Of a DNA stretch of 64,000 bases, positions 19,401 through 28,564 are shown piece after piece; the stretch's first letter is position 1, and each line of letters starts with the position of its first letter. The translations under genes were made by a program, and so were the position numbers. The notes under the pieces are model-generated. The model was not told the origin of the DNA and searched no databases. It saw nothing but the letters and a program-made list of their open reading frames with translations. The stretch is from the NCBI RefSeq assembly GCF_003337275.1, contig NZ_QPJQ01000004.1:1-64000 (forward strand), given 5' to 3'. The DNA comes from Marinomonas foliarum. GTDB lineage: Bacteria > Pseudomonadota > Gammaproteobacteria > Pseudomonadales > Marinomonadaceae.

Positions 19401-22400
19401 AAAATTCACCGTTAAACTAACAGGCTCTGTGACACCTTTATTATCAGTCACAGAAAAACCGACAACCATTGATGCTTCACTGATCGCACCACCCTCATAA
19501 ACTGGATAGTTGTAATGAGTAAAGGTACCAATGACAATGTCTTCGTTAAGATCAAACTGACCATTTAATCCAGCATCGTTATCAATAAAACCATAGCCAG
19601 ACTGAAGGTTTGAACTATCTGCCGAACTACCCCAACGAATTTGATCCTTGCCTAAATCATTATCTAATCCTCCAAGCTGAGAAGTCCCATCAAAAGTCTT
19701 AACATCCGAACCGTTCTGATAGCTTACCCAGTTTGCTTCAATGTCAGTAACTTCAAACGTCTCACGTTGAACAATAATGCTATCTTCATCATTAATCGCA
19801 ACAGGCGCAGAATCTTCAACATCAACCTTAATTGTAAATGTCCGGCCATCATCAAGTGTCACTGTCACACTATCTTGGTCAGAAACATTATCACCATGAT
19901 CACGAACAGGTGCTTCATATTCGTAATCACCATTTTCTTTCAGTGTTATAGTAGCGCCAAAATCCGTTGTGACTTGAGTAACACCATCAGGGAAGCGGAA
20001 CCCTTCAGGAAGATCTGTCAGCACCACACTCTGACCTTCATCAGCAGACAAAGTCACCTCGGCTGACAAGTCAACAACATGAGTAGAAACACCAACACTC
20101 TCAACTGTATTACCAGCATCATCTCTTGATGTGACAACTACTTGGAACTCAGTATCAGCCGCCAAATCACTGCCAGCGACAGCAAGTACCCAAACACCAC
20201 CAGTGGCAACTGTTGTTGAATATTCCTTATTATTGATGGTCATCTTAACCACATCACCAACAGAAATATCACCACCTGTTGCAGTACCGGAAACGGTAAC
20301 TGTTTGACCTAACTCAACACCATCAATTTTATCATCAGAAGTAATTGGGTTAATGGCCACCGTACCCGCATCCGCTTCCAGATCGACCGAATGAGTTGAA
20401 GTCGCTTTGCTCTCGACTGTGTTTCCAGCCGCGTCTGAAGACGTCACGACAACCTCGAACTCGGTGTCCGCCGCAAGGTCTGCACCCGCAACATTCACTG
20501 TCCAGTTACCATTCGCATCGACGGTGGTGTCGTACTCTGTACCGTTGATCGTCATGGTCACAACATCGCCTTCTGCGATATCGCCACCCAATGCTTTACC
20601 ACTAATTGAAATCGTATCAGCAGCAGCCTCAGTAGCATTAATCACATCATCACTAGTAATTGGATCTATAGTTACAGAATTCACATTAACAGTAACGGTT
20701 GAAGTATCTGCACCACCTTTACCATCACTAATTGAGTAATTAATAGTAGCGGTCCCACTAAATCCTACGGCTGGAGTAAATACCAACTCATTATTAACAA
20801 TAGTTACCGTGCCTTGAGATTGATTAGATACAAAAGCATCAATGATGGTTAAAGAGTCACCCTCTGCATCAGTATCATTAGCTAAAGCATCTATTGTGAT
20901 AGATCCGCTGTTAGTAGAAGTACTCACTAAGTCAGCAGTAGCAATAGGCGCGTCATTCGTACCCGTCACGGTAATCGTTAAGGTCGTTGTGTCGGTCGCA
21001 TTTTGGTCGTCGGTCACGGTCACTGGGATTTCAAGAACCAGTTTCTCGCCTTCTTCCAAGCTGTCGTAAGACGACGCATCGAAGCTGTAAGAACCGTCTT
21101 CGTTCAACGTCAAGCCTTCCACTGTTGAGGTCGTGCTGAACGTTAAGCTCGCATCGTCCGCAAGATCCACATCGCTGGCACTGATGGTGCCGGTGATGGT
21201 CGCGTCTTCTGCCACCGCACCCGTTGCCGCTTCCGCGACTGGCGCGTCATTCGTACCCGTCACGGTAATCGTTAAGGTCGTTGTGTCGGTCGCATTTTGG
21301 TCGTCGGTCACGGTCACTGGGATTTCAAGAACCAGTTTCTCGCCTTCTTCCAAGCTGTCGTAAGACGACGCATCGAAGCTGTAAGAACCATCCGATTTCA
21401 AGATTAAACCAGTGGCCGTAGAAGTGGTGGTGAAGGTCAAACTTTCAGAGCCAGGAAGATCCACGTCATTGGCATTAATCGTCCCTGTAATAATACTGTC
21501 TTCCTGAACGGCACCCGTTGCGGCTTCAATGGTTGGTGCATCGTTCGTGCCCGTTACTGTGATGGTTAAGGTCGTAGTCGCGGTAGCGCCTTGATCGTCT
21601 TCAACGGTCACAGGCACGGTGATTACTTGTGTTTCGCCTGCTGACAAACTGTCGTAGGACGATGCATCGAAGCTGTAAGAGCCATCCGATTTCAAGATTA
21701 AACCAGTGGCCGTAGAAGTGGTGGTGAAGGTCAAACTTTCAGAGCCAGGAAGATCCACGTCATTGGCATTAATCGTCCCTGTAATAATACTGTCTTCCTG
21801 AACGGTGCCCGTTGCGGCTTCAATGGTTGGCGCATCATTGGTTCCTGTTACAGTAATAACCAATGTTCCAGTACCTTTGTCTCCTTGATCATCAGTAGCT
21901 ATAACATCAATTGAAATTTCTTTTATTTCACCTTCTTGCAACGAGTCGTAAGAAGATGCATCAAAACTATACCTGCCATCATCATTAAAAGTCAGGCCAG
22001 CTACGGTAGATGTGGTTTCAAATGTCAAAGATTTACCGGCGGGTAAATCTACATCTGTAGCACTTACCACACCATTTATTGTGAAATCTTCGGTTACAGA
22101 AGCACTTTGGCTCACTACTACAGGAGCTTGGTTTACCATATGAGTTGAAGAACCAGTTGTGTCAACTGTGTTTCCAGCTGCATCTTCCGAGCTCACAACC
22201 GCGTCGAACGCGGTGCCTGCGTCTGCCGCAAGATCAGAACCCGCCACGTCAACAGACCACGTGCCATCGGCACCTACTGTCGTTGTGTAAGTCTGGTTGT
22301 TGATTTCAAGCGTAACCGTATCGCCTTCTGCGATGTCGCCACCTGTCGCCGTACCTGTGACCGTGATTGTACCTGCAGCTTCAGTGGCGTTGATCACGTC

Positions 22401-25145
22401 ATCAGCAGTAATATTATTTACTGTTACAGCACCTTTATCTGCGGCCAAATCAACGCGATAAGTGTGAGAATCTGTTGCTTCACCACGATTACCATTGCCA
22501 TCATAGACGTTGACTTTACCTTCTACGGTTAAGTCTTCATCACTCGTTAGTTCACTAGCGTCTAGCGTAAGACTATAAGAACCATCTGGAGATACTTTTA
22601 AAGAATGGTCTTTACCATTAACAGTTAGGGTTACGATGGCTAATGAGTAACCGACACCTGTGACTGTACCGGTAATAGTAATTGAGCCAGAAGATTCATA
22701 GTTATTAATGACATTGTCTTGTGTAATGTTGTCAATACTAAGCTGGGCATCCAATGTTGCTGGAGTGTCGTTATCAAAAATACGAAGAGAACCTTGAGCA
22801 TCTCCTAATACAGCATTGCCCGTGAGATTGGACAAGGTAACAAATGCCATCTCCATATCTTCAATTTCAAGATCATCGGTGATGGCAATTCGGATAGTTT
22901 TTTCTGTTTCACCGGGGGCAAAAGTAACTGTTCCTGCATAATCAGTGTAATCAAGGCCGGCTGTAGCGCCCACACCAATAGTGTCATAATCGACCGAAAC
23001 TTCAGTGTCTGACGCAGGATCTAGAGAAATAGTGAATTCTGCGTATTCTTGACCTTCAACAGCGTAAACAAAATCAATAGAAACTGCTGGTGTCGTATTC
23101 TCTATTTCATCGTTATCTTCGATAGCAAAGGTAACATCTTCGTCATAGAAGTTATCACCTGTTATCGTGGCATTAAAATACTCTGTGCCCTCCACTTCGA
23201 CATCATCAAAAATAGGTATACGAACCTCAAGAGAGTCACTACCTGCTGGTAATGTCATTCCAAATGTAGGCCATACATCTCCATTGTCTTTAAACTCAAC
23301 GGAGGTTAAAGACACAGAAACCCAAGTTTCACCACCATCAGTCGAATATTCAATTGGCATTAAATAGTCATCTGCGTATTCGGCAATTGGCATCCCTAAT
23401 TCCGCACTAAGCTTCTCACTTGTAAAAGTAATATTAAGAGTTTGATCTTCGTCAAAAGATAAAGTGCTTGAAAGGGTAAACTGATTGTAACCATCACCCT
23501 CAGAGACGGATTGAACATCAGTTGAAAGATGAGATTTATGAGTATCTAGCGCAGAAGAAGTTACTTCTTGCGAAACAGTCCAATCCTCTACTCGATAATT
23601 AAGACTTAAACCTTCAAGATCATATTGATCAACACCGTCATTCAATTTAATCGTGTAGGTGCCATCTCCATTATTAACCAGAGTTCCAATATTTTCGTAA
23701 GCACTCGATAAGCTAACATTGGAAACAAGTAAGTTTTCTGCAACGACTTGCTTAGCAATAGCACCAACCAATAGATCACTGGCAGAAAAAGTAATTTCTC
23801 CATCTAATTCACTGTAGTTATATTGAACCGTACCACCAGGCACACTGATAGTGTCCACTGTACGCTCATCAAAATCAGCGGGAGCCCTGTCACCAGCTAA
23901 GTCAGTAATTGTGTCAGTAACGTGATCTATTGCATCACTTTCAAATACGTTTTGCCCGGTTCTGTCAGAAAGTTCACTTTCTCTAGTAAATACTATGCCA
24001 ACGTGAGCAAGCGCGTCAGAAAGCATTTGTTTGCCGGCTTCACTAAGCGTTAGCGAGTAATCAGCAAAAGCATCCCGCATCTCTTGAGTAATAGTAATGA
24101 CACTTCCTGATGTCGGCATGTTTACTATGTCGTTTGTATTTAATACACCATCAGAACTATCGCTATCTTCCAAACCGTCACTAATGGCTTGTAAGAAAAT
24201 AGCCATGTTCTCTACATAATTCGAATTAGTATCAGATAAAGCCACTTCAGCAATATCTTGCAGAAACAATATATCGCCCAGAATAACAGAAGATGGAAAT
24301 TCGGCTATTACCACTGCGCCAACAGAAAATGTAATCGTATCACCATCATTATATTTGAAAGAACCATCAGATCCTTGGTCACCCGTTAGACCAGATAAAC
24401 CGCTGGAGGTAGAGTACGAAACACCATTTACTAAGCCATCGGCAAATTGAGCAACATTAACTTCAGAGCCAGAGCCAGAGCCAGAGCCAGTTCCAGTTCC
24501 AGTTCCAGTTCCAGTTCCAGTTCCAGTTCCAGTTCCAGTTCCAGTTCCAGTTCCAGTTCCAGTTCCAGATTCATCATTTGAAGAGACATTCTCTTGAGAT
24601 CGTTTCGACGGAGTTCCTATTGAAAAAGATGCTCGCTGGACACCTTGACCACCATTTACACCTGTGTCGTAACCGTAAGTTGGCAGTGTGCTCAGCGTGT
24701 CATTACCGAAAGTAGGAAGTGCAGCATTATCATTGCGGTCAACATCGACATCGAATCGCTGTTGCTGTTCTGTTTGAGCTTCACCCGCAGCCGGAGCATC
24801 TTGAATTAAAGTAGGGTCATCACCTGCTAAAATAGCGGCTTGTAATGCTTCTATATCTGTAGAGGAATCTGCAACAAGCTCGTCGTTATCACCGGTGTTA
24901 TAGATTTCATCTGTGATTTCGACAATAGAATCGCCCCCAATCACCACATCAGTACCATCATTGAAAGCGATGGTCACAGTAGCATTAGCACCAGTCAAAA
25001 CAGTCTCACCAAAGAAGATCGGGTCGCCAATTTTAACAATACGCTCTTGCCCATCAATAGATTGAACCGTTACCGAACCTGAAAGCTTGGCAATAGTACC
25101 GATTGCATTACCTATTGTTGCAAATGATGTTTGATTGTCGCTCAT
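16491..25145 (-). CDS. Giant LapA-like RTX adhesin with PA14 domain
   Basis: 2884 residues, predicted type I-secreted, cell-surface-retained adhesin. The N-terminal ~125 residues look like a retention module with a di-alanine LapG-type cleavage site (DAPAAGE, about 117-123). A (Gly-Thr)13(Gly-Ser)3 linker follows at about 195-226. Then come a 230-540 region of mixed repeats, Calx-beta-like domains (545-800), Ig-like repeats, four 98-residue VCBS units (1009-1400), a cadherin-like unit, more Ig-like repeats, and a possible choice-of-anchor-type domain around 1800-2000. A PA14 domain lies at 2112-2277 (GLVGEYYGTD, AGTYNFKVIADDGYQINIDG). GSGND-type calcium repeats are at 2416-2586 and classic RTX nonapeptides at 2729-2786 (GGSGDDVLFGG), followed by a secretion-type C terminus. 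PA14 domains of Marinomonas adhesins bind sugars. No T1SS, LapD or LapG gene is in the window. RBS AAGGTAAG is 4 bases before the ATG. Confidence 0.93.
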   Translation of the reverse strand: MSDNQTSFATIGNAIGTIAKLSGSVTVQSIDGQERIVKIGDPIFFGETVLTGANATVTIAFNDGTDVVIGGDSIVEITDEIYNTGDNDELVADSSTDIEALQAAILAGDDPTLIQDAPAAGEAQTEQQQRFDVDVDRNDNAALPTFGNDTLSTLPTYGYDTGVNGGQGVQRASFSIGTPSKRSQENVSSNDESGTGTGTGTGTGTGTGTGTGTGTGTGTGSGSGSGSEVNVAQFADGLVNGVSYSTSSGLSGLTGDQGSDGSFKYNDGDTITFSVGAVVIAEFPSSVILGDILFLQDIAEVALSDTNSNYVENMAIFLQAISDGLEDSDSSDGVLNTNDIVNMPTSGSVITITQEMRDAFADYSLTLSEAGKQMLSDALAHVGIVFTRESELSDRTGQNVFESDAIDHVTDTITDLAGDRAPADFDERTVDTISVPGGTVQYNYSELDGEITFSASDLLVGAIAKQVVAENLLVSNVSLSSAYENIGTLVNNGDGTYTIKLNDGVDQYDLEGLSLNYRVEDWTVSQEVTSSALDTHKSHLSTDVQSVSEGDGYNQFTLSSTLSFDEDQTLNITFTSEKLSAELGMPIAEYADDYLMPIEYSTDGGETWVSVSLTSVEFKDNGDVWPTFGMTLPAGSDSLEVRIPIFDDVEVEGTEYFNATITGDNFYDEDVTFAIEDNDEIENTTPAVSIDFVYAVEGQEYAEFTISLDPASDTEVSVDYDTIGVGATAGLDYTDYAGTVTFAPGETEKTIRIAITDDLEIEDMEMAFVTLSNLTGNAVLGDAQGSLRIFDNDTPATLDAQLSIDNITQDNVINNYESSGSITITGTVTGVGYSLAIVTLTVNGKDHSLKVSPDGSYSLTLDASELTSDEDLTVEGKVNVYDGNGNRGEATDSHTYRVDLAADKGAVTVNNITADDVINATEAAGTITVTGTATGGDIAEGDTVTLEINNQTYTTTVGADGTWSVDVAGSDLAADAGTAFDAVVSSEDAAGNTVDTTGSSTHMVNQAPVVVSQSASVTEDFTINGVVSATDVDLPAGKSLTFETTSTVAGLTFNDDGRYSFDASSYDSLQEGEIKEISIDVIATDDQGDKGTGTLVITVTGTNDAPTIEAATGTVQEDSIITGTINANDVDLPGSESLTFTTTSTATGLILKSDGSYSFDASSYDSLSAGETQVITVPVTVEDDQGATATTTLTITVTGTNDAPTIEAATGAVQEDSIITGTINANDVDLPGSESLTFTTTSTATGLILKSDGSYSFDASSYDSLEEGEKLVLEIPVTVTDDQNATDTTTLTITVTGTNDAPVAEAATGAVAEDATITGTISASDVDLADDASLTFSTTSTVEGLTLNEDGSYSFDASSYDSLEEGEKLVLEIPVTVTDDQNATDTTTLTITVTGTNDAPIATADLVSTSTNSGSITIDALANDTDAEGDSLTIIDAFVSNQSQGTVTIVNNELVFTPAVGFSGTATINYSISDGKGGADTSTVTVNVNSVTIDPITSDDVINATEAAADTISISGKALGGDIAEGDVVTMTINGTEYDTTVDANGNWTVNVAGADLAADTEFEVVVTSSDAAGNTVESKATSTHSVDLEADAGTVAINPITSDDKIDGVELGQTVTVSGTATGGDISVGDVVKMTINNKEYSTTVATGGVWVLAVAGSDLAADTEFQVVVTSRDDAGNTVESVGVSTHVVDLSAEVTLSADEGQSVVLTDLPEGFRFPDGVTQVTTDFGATITLKENGDYEYEAPVRDHGDNVSDQDSVTVTLDDGRTFTIKVDVEDSAPVAINDEDSIIVQRETFEVTDIEANWVSYQNGSDVKTFDGTSQLGGLDNDLGKDQIRWGSSADSSNLQSGYGFIDNDAGLNGQFDLNEDIVIGTFTHYNYPVYEGGAISEASMVVGFSVTDNKGVTEPVSLTVNFDHNETPNTNDAEASKDIVTVRNTFVTFEWEGEVYTLQVVGFKDASDPDSPVVTSIHTAENAATSYELVVRVVEGAGYSLPETTGNVLDDNGLGADELSEDGSVTVVGVAPGDTVTLTDTNVGQSIHGQYGDLVLNDDGSYVYKVTAGVSSIPSGATETFSYMIQDSDGSSSSASLTISVGTNTAPQAQDDGSSGALFAGLVGEYYGTDSQINSISDFKALIDSKEPDATFKASNVNYGPGSGDVAKGSNLQTFLGSDSSTLSADPGDNTDGGIYLKGYVYLAAGTYNFKVIADDGYQINIDGEAVATIDNNQTSNTTTHQAFTIGESGYHAIDMVWWDQGGDYVFQPTLSSDGGATYFVIDSSMLSSTGEAGLTTSEEQGLVISTDSLLANDTDADGDTLTVTSVSNAQNGYAYINSNGDIVFTPKAGFMGSASFDYTITDGQGGYDTATATIAVNAASDAANVMVTITEVKSNWEGFGSKSDVIDSATYQDYNYDQWQQFGSGNDQIVIDNDVEKWLDAGDGNNSIYVGDDVNRNGEAGIKTGSGNDDIFVKDNVHSTIQTGEGNDRVQIGNDLGNDSAGAHINLGDGDNKLIIEDDVNKYSTVHSGSGDDFVSIGDDVRYGADIQLGSGNDTLKIGGDIAANVSINLGSGNDLLVVGGAVSSSAWVDGGQGSDSVWFQSYSMSDYYWNKDGIRSRFVNFENIKFSDGSVIGDSSAFDSTNNGSAPYFKVQVSVENLSDSEVISTVDIFGVPEGAKLLQSGQDIQVNQDGSYTVQVANGATAIDDLTVVSKSESDIEEFELTASINTDGQHDKLVGTSDEDVIVGGINDDYLEGASGEDTLLGGSGDDVLFGGDDEASDILTGGAGNDIFILNDVTNSSNIDTITDFNVAEDALDLTDLLVGIEGSPDKDADVDAVTAFLSEHVKVTDGSVKVDSEDVANFGEESNFSSSDSIKVIYNNEEYSINIDG
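20947..22122 (-). repeat. Four 294-bp tandem repeats encoding VCBS domains
   Basis: Units begin at 20947, 21241, 21535 and 21829, exactly 294 bp (98 codons) apart. Units 1 and 2 are identical over their first 149 bp. Units 2 and 3 are nearly identical over about 120 bp of their second half. The fourth is more diverged. This mosaic suggests recent duplication or gene conversion. Confidence 0.9.
24469..24564 (-). repeat. Hexanucleotide tract, 16 units, encoding Gly-Thr/Gly-Ser linker
   Basis: Three ccagag units and thirteen identical ccagtt units on the plus strand. Each adds two residues, so slippage would change linker length without shifting frame. Confidence 0.92.
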
Positions 25146-25596
25146 GATGCTTACCTTAAATAAGAAGACTATATGAAGCCGAAATAATTTTATGATTACT
25201 CACAAGATAGATAATAAAAGCCCAGCTAGCTATTGTACCTTGGTACAGTCAGACCTCTTTTTTTACATTTTTTTATGCTTTAAGGATGTTTTAACAAAGT
25301 TAGTCCGTATCTACTGGATCTTATCTATTGTTGTCGTTGCCATACATAACCCAACTCTTTATAATTTTCGCAATTTCGGCCGCTGACCTTAATTAAGGCT
25401 ATAAGATGTCGCCCATTGTCTACCCCGAACTGATAACTCACTCAACGAGCCTTTATAAGGAAGATTATGTTCTCCTAGGCATGGCTCGGAACTCCGAAAA
25501 AATTGTTAAAACAACTAATAAGATATAAGCCAATTATAAAGGTGCTAATAGCACTGATTGCGGTTTATTTGCTCTAATTTATTCAGAAGGTAATAC
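25146..25596. other. Divergent intergenic region, adhesin/SulP
   Basis: 451 bp without a convincing gene. It must hold both divergent promoters. A perfect dyad GTGCTAATAGCAC at 25542-25554 lies 42 bp before the SulP ATG and could be an operator. No recognised riboswitch or RNA is visible. A 64-codon open frame at 25192-25386 looks fortuitous. Confidence 0.5.
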
Positions 25597-27087
25597 ATGA
25601 TCGATACAATTAAACGGGACTGGTTCTCAAACGTAAAGGGCGATTCTCTCGCTGGCACAGTTGTGGCCCTGGCATTAATACCAGAAGCCATCGCATTTTC
25701 GATCATTGCTGGCGTTGACCCTAAAGTTGGCTTATACGCATCCTTTTGTATCGCCGTGATCATCTCATTTGTCGGTGGCCGCCCAGGCATGATCTCTGCG
25801 GCAACTGGTGCAATGGCGCTACTAATGGTGACCTTAGTAAAAGACCACGGTTTAGAATATCTCTTAGCCGCCAGTTTACTTACGGGTGTTATTCAGATTT
25901 TTGCTGGATATTTAAAGCTTGGGTCTTTGATGCGGTTTGTATCTCGCTCAGTGGTGACCGGATTTGTTAACGCCTTAGCCATATTAATCTTCATGGCACA
26001 ACTTCCAGAGCTGACCAATGTGACTTGGCATGTATACGCTATGACGGCAGCAGGCTTAGGTATTATTTACCTATTTCCATTGCTTCCCATCATTGGTAAA
26101 TCGCTACCTTCCCCATTAGTATGCATAGTATTACTTACTGCGTTTGCTATGTTTTACGGACTAGACATACGTACCGTTTCTGACATGGGCGAATTACCAG
26201 ATACTTTGCCTATATTCCTATGGCCTGATGTGCCATTAAATCTTGAAACCTTAATGATCATCCTGCCTTACTCCATCGGGCTTGCTGTTGTTGGTCTACT
26301 AGAGTCAATGATGACAGCCACTATCGTTGACGAATTTACAGATACAACCAGCGACAAAAACCGCGAGTGTAAGGGCCAAGGTATTGCCAATATTGGCTCA
26401 AGCTTATTAGGCGGCATGGCAGGTTGTGCCATGATTGGTCAGTCGGTTATTAACGTTAAATCAGGTGGCCGCGGTCGCTTATCCACCTTTATAGCCGGCT
26501 TTTTATTATTGATTATGGTGGTTTTCTTAGATGACCTTATTGGCCAAATCCCAATGGCGGCATTGGTTGCTGTAATGATCATGGTATCAATTGGTACTTT
26601 CTCTTGGGAGTCTGTGATTAACCTGAAAAAACACCCACTATCGACTAATATTGTAATGTTGGCGACAGTTTCTATTGTGGTTGCCACACACAACTTAGCA
26701 ATCGGTGTTTTTGTTGGTGTACTGTTAGCGTCATTGTTCTTTGCAAACAAGATCGGTCGCTTTATGGTGGTAAAAAACGAGCAAGGCGACAAAGCAGGTC
26801 ACCGTACTTATAAAGTGATTGGACAAGTGTTTTTTGCGTCGTCAGATCAATTTAATGCCGCTTTTGATTTTAAAGAAGCCGTTGAAAAGGTTACGATTGA
26901 TTTAACTGAAGCACACTTTTGGGACATTACAGCAGTATCAGCATTAGATAAGGTTGTAATCAAATTCCGTCGCGAAGGTGCCGAGGTTGAGCTGGTAGGA
27001 ATGAACGAAGCCAGCGCAACCGTTGTCGATAAATTTGGGGTTCACAACAATCCCGAAGAAGTCGAAAAGGTAATGGGTGGCCACTAG
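25597..27087 (+). CDS. SulP-family anion transporter with STAS domain
   Basis: 496 residues: about 12 membrane segments (residues 20-395) followed by a cytoplasmic STAS domain (about 410-490, with [12 protein letters not shown]). The start region [22 protein letters not shown] and [17 protein letters not shown] are typical of the bicarbonate/sulfate SulP subgroup in marine bacteria. Substrate (bicarbonate, sulfate or other) cannot be fixed from sequence. A universal stress protein gene lies 31 bp downstream, a linkage frequently seen with this subgroup, suggesting the stress protein modulates or accompanies transport. Confidence 0.88.
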   Translation: MIDTIKRDWFSNVKGDSLAGTVVALALIPEAIAFSIIAGVDPKVGLYASFCIAVIISFVGGRPGMISAATGAMALLMVTLVKDHGLEYLLAASLLTGVIQIFAGYLKLGSLMRFVSRSVVTGFVNALAILIFMAQLPELTNVTWHVYAMTAAGLGIIYLFPLLPIIGKSLPSPLVCIVLLTAFAMFYGLDIRTVSDMGELPDTLPIFLWPDVPLNLETLMIILPYSIGLAVVGLLESMMTATIVDEFTDTTSDKNRECKGQGIANIGSSLLGGMAGCAMIGQSVINVKSGGRGRLSTFIAGFLLLIMVVFLDDLIGQIPMAALVAVMIMVSIGTFSWESVINLKKHPLSTNIVMLATVSIVVATHNLAIGVFVGVLLASLFFANKIGRFMVVKNEQGDKAGHRTYKVIGQVFFASSDQFNAAFDFKEAVEKVTIDLTEAHFWDITAVSALDKVVIKFRREGAEVELVGMNEASATVVDKFGVHNNPEEVEKVMGGH

Positions 27088-27118
27088 AACACCCTAGAAT
27101 AATAACAAGGAGTGCAAC

Positions 27119-27970
27119 ATGAATAATGTAATAGCTTGTATTGATGGTTCTTCTCTATCTGAGTGCGTCACCACCGCATCTGTGTGGGCGGCCAAGCAAA
27201 TGGGCTCGCCATTAACCTTGATGCACTCCTTAGAAAAAGAAGCCGCTAGAACAGATGATGACCTCTCTGGTTCTATCGGCGTAGGCAGCCGTGAACACTT
27301 ACTAGAAGAGCTCATTGCACTGGATGAAAAACGTGCCAAGTTGGCTCTTGAACATGGAAAACTTGTTCTAGAAAACGCTAAAGAGTTTGCTCATAAGGCT
27401 GGCGCCAAGCAAATTGAACTCTTGCAGCGCCACGGCGACCTAATCGAAAACCTTTCTGATCTAGAAGAAGAAACTAGACTGATTGTGATTGGTCGTAGCG
27501 GTAGCGGTCACACTCAAAGCTCCCATACGATTGGCTCTCATATTGAACGGGTAGCGCGCACATCCCATCGCCCTATATTAATCACGGTAGGACAATTTAA
27601 AGCCCCAAAAAACTTCATGATCGCTTACGATGGTCGCGAAGCGGCAGATAACGCTATTGCTCGTATTGCACAAAGCCCATTACTACTGGGGTTACCTTGT
27701 CATCTGGTGATGGCTGGTGAAGCCACCGCAGAAAAACGTGCCAAGCTTGAAGAGGCTCATCGTATTTTAGAAGAGGAAGGTTTTGAGGTAACAGCCTCCA
27801 TCATACCTGGTAAAATTTACCCTGTTCTGACTCAATACCGTGAAGAAAATCAGATAGAACTTATGGCAATGGGCGCCTATGCCCATTCTAAAGTTCGTCA
27901 ATTCTTCGTTGGTAGCAATACCAGTAAGATGATTATTGAGAGCGACATTCCACTCTTGATTCTGCGCTAG
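27119..27970 (+). CDS. Tandem-domain universal stress protein
   Basis: 283 residues: two UspA-fold domains (about 1-155 and 160-283). The first carries the ATP-binding-type glycine motif (GRSGSGHTQSSHTIGSHIER); the second ends with GSNTSKMIIESDIPLLIL, a weaker form. An AAGGAG ribosome site precedes the ATG. Second gene of the SulP operon, closed by a terminator. Confidence 0.88.
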   Translation: MNNVIACIDGSSLSECVTTASVWAAKQMGSPLTLMHSLEKEAARTDDDLSGSIGVGSREHLLEELIALDEKRAKLALEHGKLVLENAKEFAHKAGAKQIELLQRHGDLIENLSDLEEETRLIVIGRSGSGHTQSSHTIGSHIERVARTSHRPILITVGQFKAPKNFMIAYDGREAADNAIARIAQSPLLLGLPCHLVMAGEATAEKRAKLEEAHRILEEEGFEVTASIIPGKIYPVLTQYREENQIELMAMGAYAHSKVRQFFVGSNTSKMIIESDIPLLILR

Positions 27971-28015
27971 AGCATTCAACTCCTATCAAACAATGCTCAT
28001 GAAGCAAGATACATC

Positions 28016-28047
28016 AAGGGCGACCTCTTCCCAGCTCGCCCTTTTTT
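28016..28047 (+). terminator. Rho-independent terminator after usp gene
   Basis: Arms 28016-28023 (AAGGGCGA) and 28036-28043 with a 12-nt loop, followed directly by a T-run. Confidence 0.8.
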
Positions 28048-28129
28048 ATTGCCACCAGCCCTTTCCACTTTAAAGCAAACCTTAGATGAATTTTTTGTTA
28101 AATGTTTAACAAACAAAATATATGGTTTT

Positions 28130-28139
28130 GCATATATGC
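28130..28139. promoter_or_regulatory. Candidate ArsR operator
   Basis: A perfect GCATATATGC palindrome within an AT-rich stretch (ATATATGG...GCATATAT) about 50 bp before the arsR start. Placement fits an autoregulatory ArsR site; no stronger proof in sequence. Confidence 0.4.
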
Positions 28140-28187
28140 GATTTTCCACATACACTGAAATTATTATTCACTGACGTGCTTTTAAAC

Positions 28188-28532
28188 ATGACACCCGATA
28201 CCTTTTACAAAGCGCTTGCCGACGACACTCGCTTGCGCTGTTTACTATTAATCACTCAATACCAAGAGTTATGCGTTTGCGAGCTAACCGAAGCACTAAA
28301 TGAAACACAGCCCAAAATATCTCGCCATCTAGCCCAACTACGCAAAAACGGCCTTTTGAGCGACCGAAGACAAGGCCAATGGGTGTTTTATCAATTACAC
28401 CCCGAACTCGCCAATTGGTCTAAAAGTGTTCTACAAACCACGTTAGACAACCAAGTTTTGTGGTTAAAAGACAATGTAGATCAACTCGAAACCATGGGCG
28501 GCCGCCCAAAACGCACCGGCAGTTGCTGTTAA
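28188..28532 (+). CDS. arsR: ArsR-family arsenite-responsive repressor
   Basis: 114 residues. Winged HTH with the arsenite-binding motif ELCVCEL (Cys29, Cys31) and DNA helix TQPKISRHLAQLRKNGLL. A C-terminal GSCC could add a third thiol ligand. The frame is open 22 codons further upstream, but that stretch overlaps the probable operator and does not look like an ArsR N terminus, so the ATG at 28188 is chosen. First gene of an arsR-GAPDH-arsJ operon. Confidence 0.9.
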   Translation: MTPDTFYKALADDTRLRCLLLITQYQELCVCELTEALNETQPKISRHLAQLRKNGLLSDRRQGQWVFYQLHPELANWSKSVLQTTLDNQVLWLKDNVDQLETMGGRPKRTGSCC

Positions 28533-28564
28533 CGTTTTTAATTAACCAATAGGAATCCATCACC

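Noticed and set aside
20407-21363. Several plus-strand frames opposite the adhesin repeats
   Set aside because: They mirror the repeat codons of the adhesin and carry only low-complexity Ser/Val/Ala sequence.
24469-24564. Possible CRISPR-like repeat
   Set aside because: Six-base units without spacers; it encodes a protein linker.
25192-25386. 64-codon plus-strand frame in the adhesin/SulP gap
   Set aside because: No ribosome site, odd composition and no recognisable protein features.
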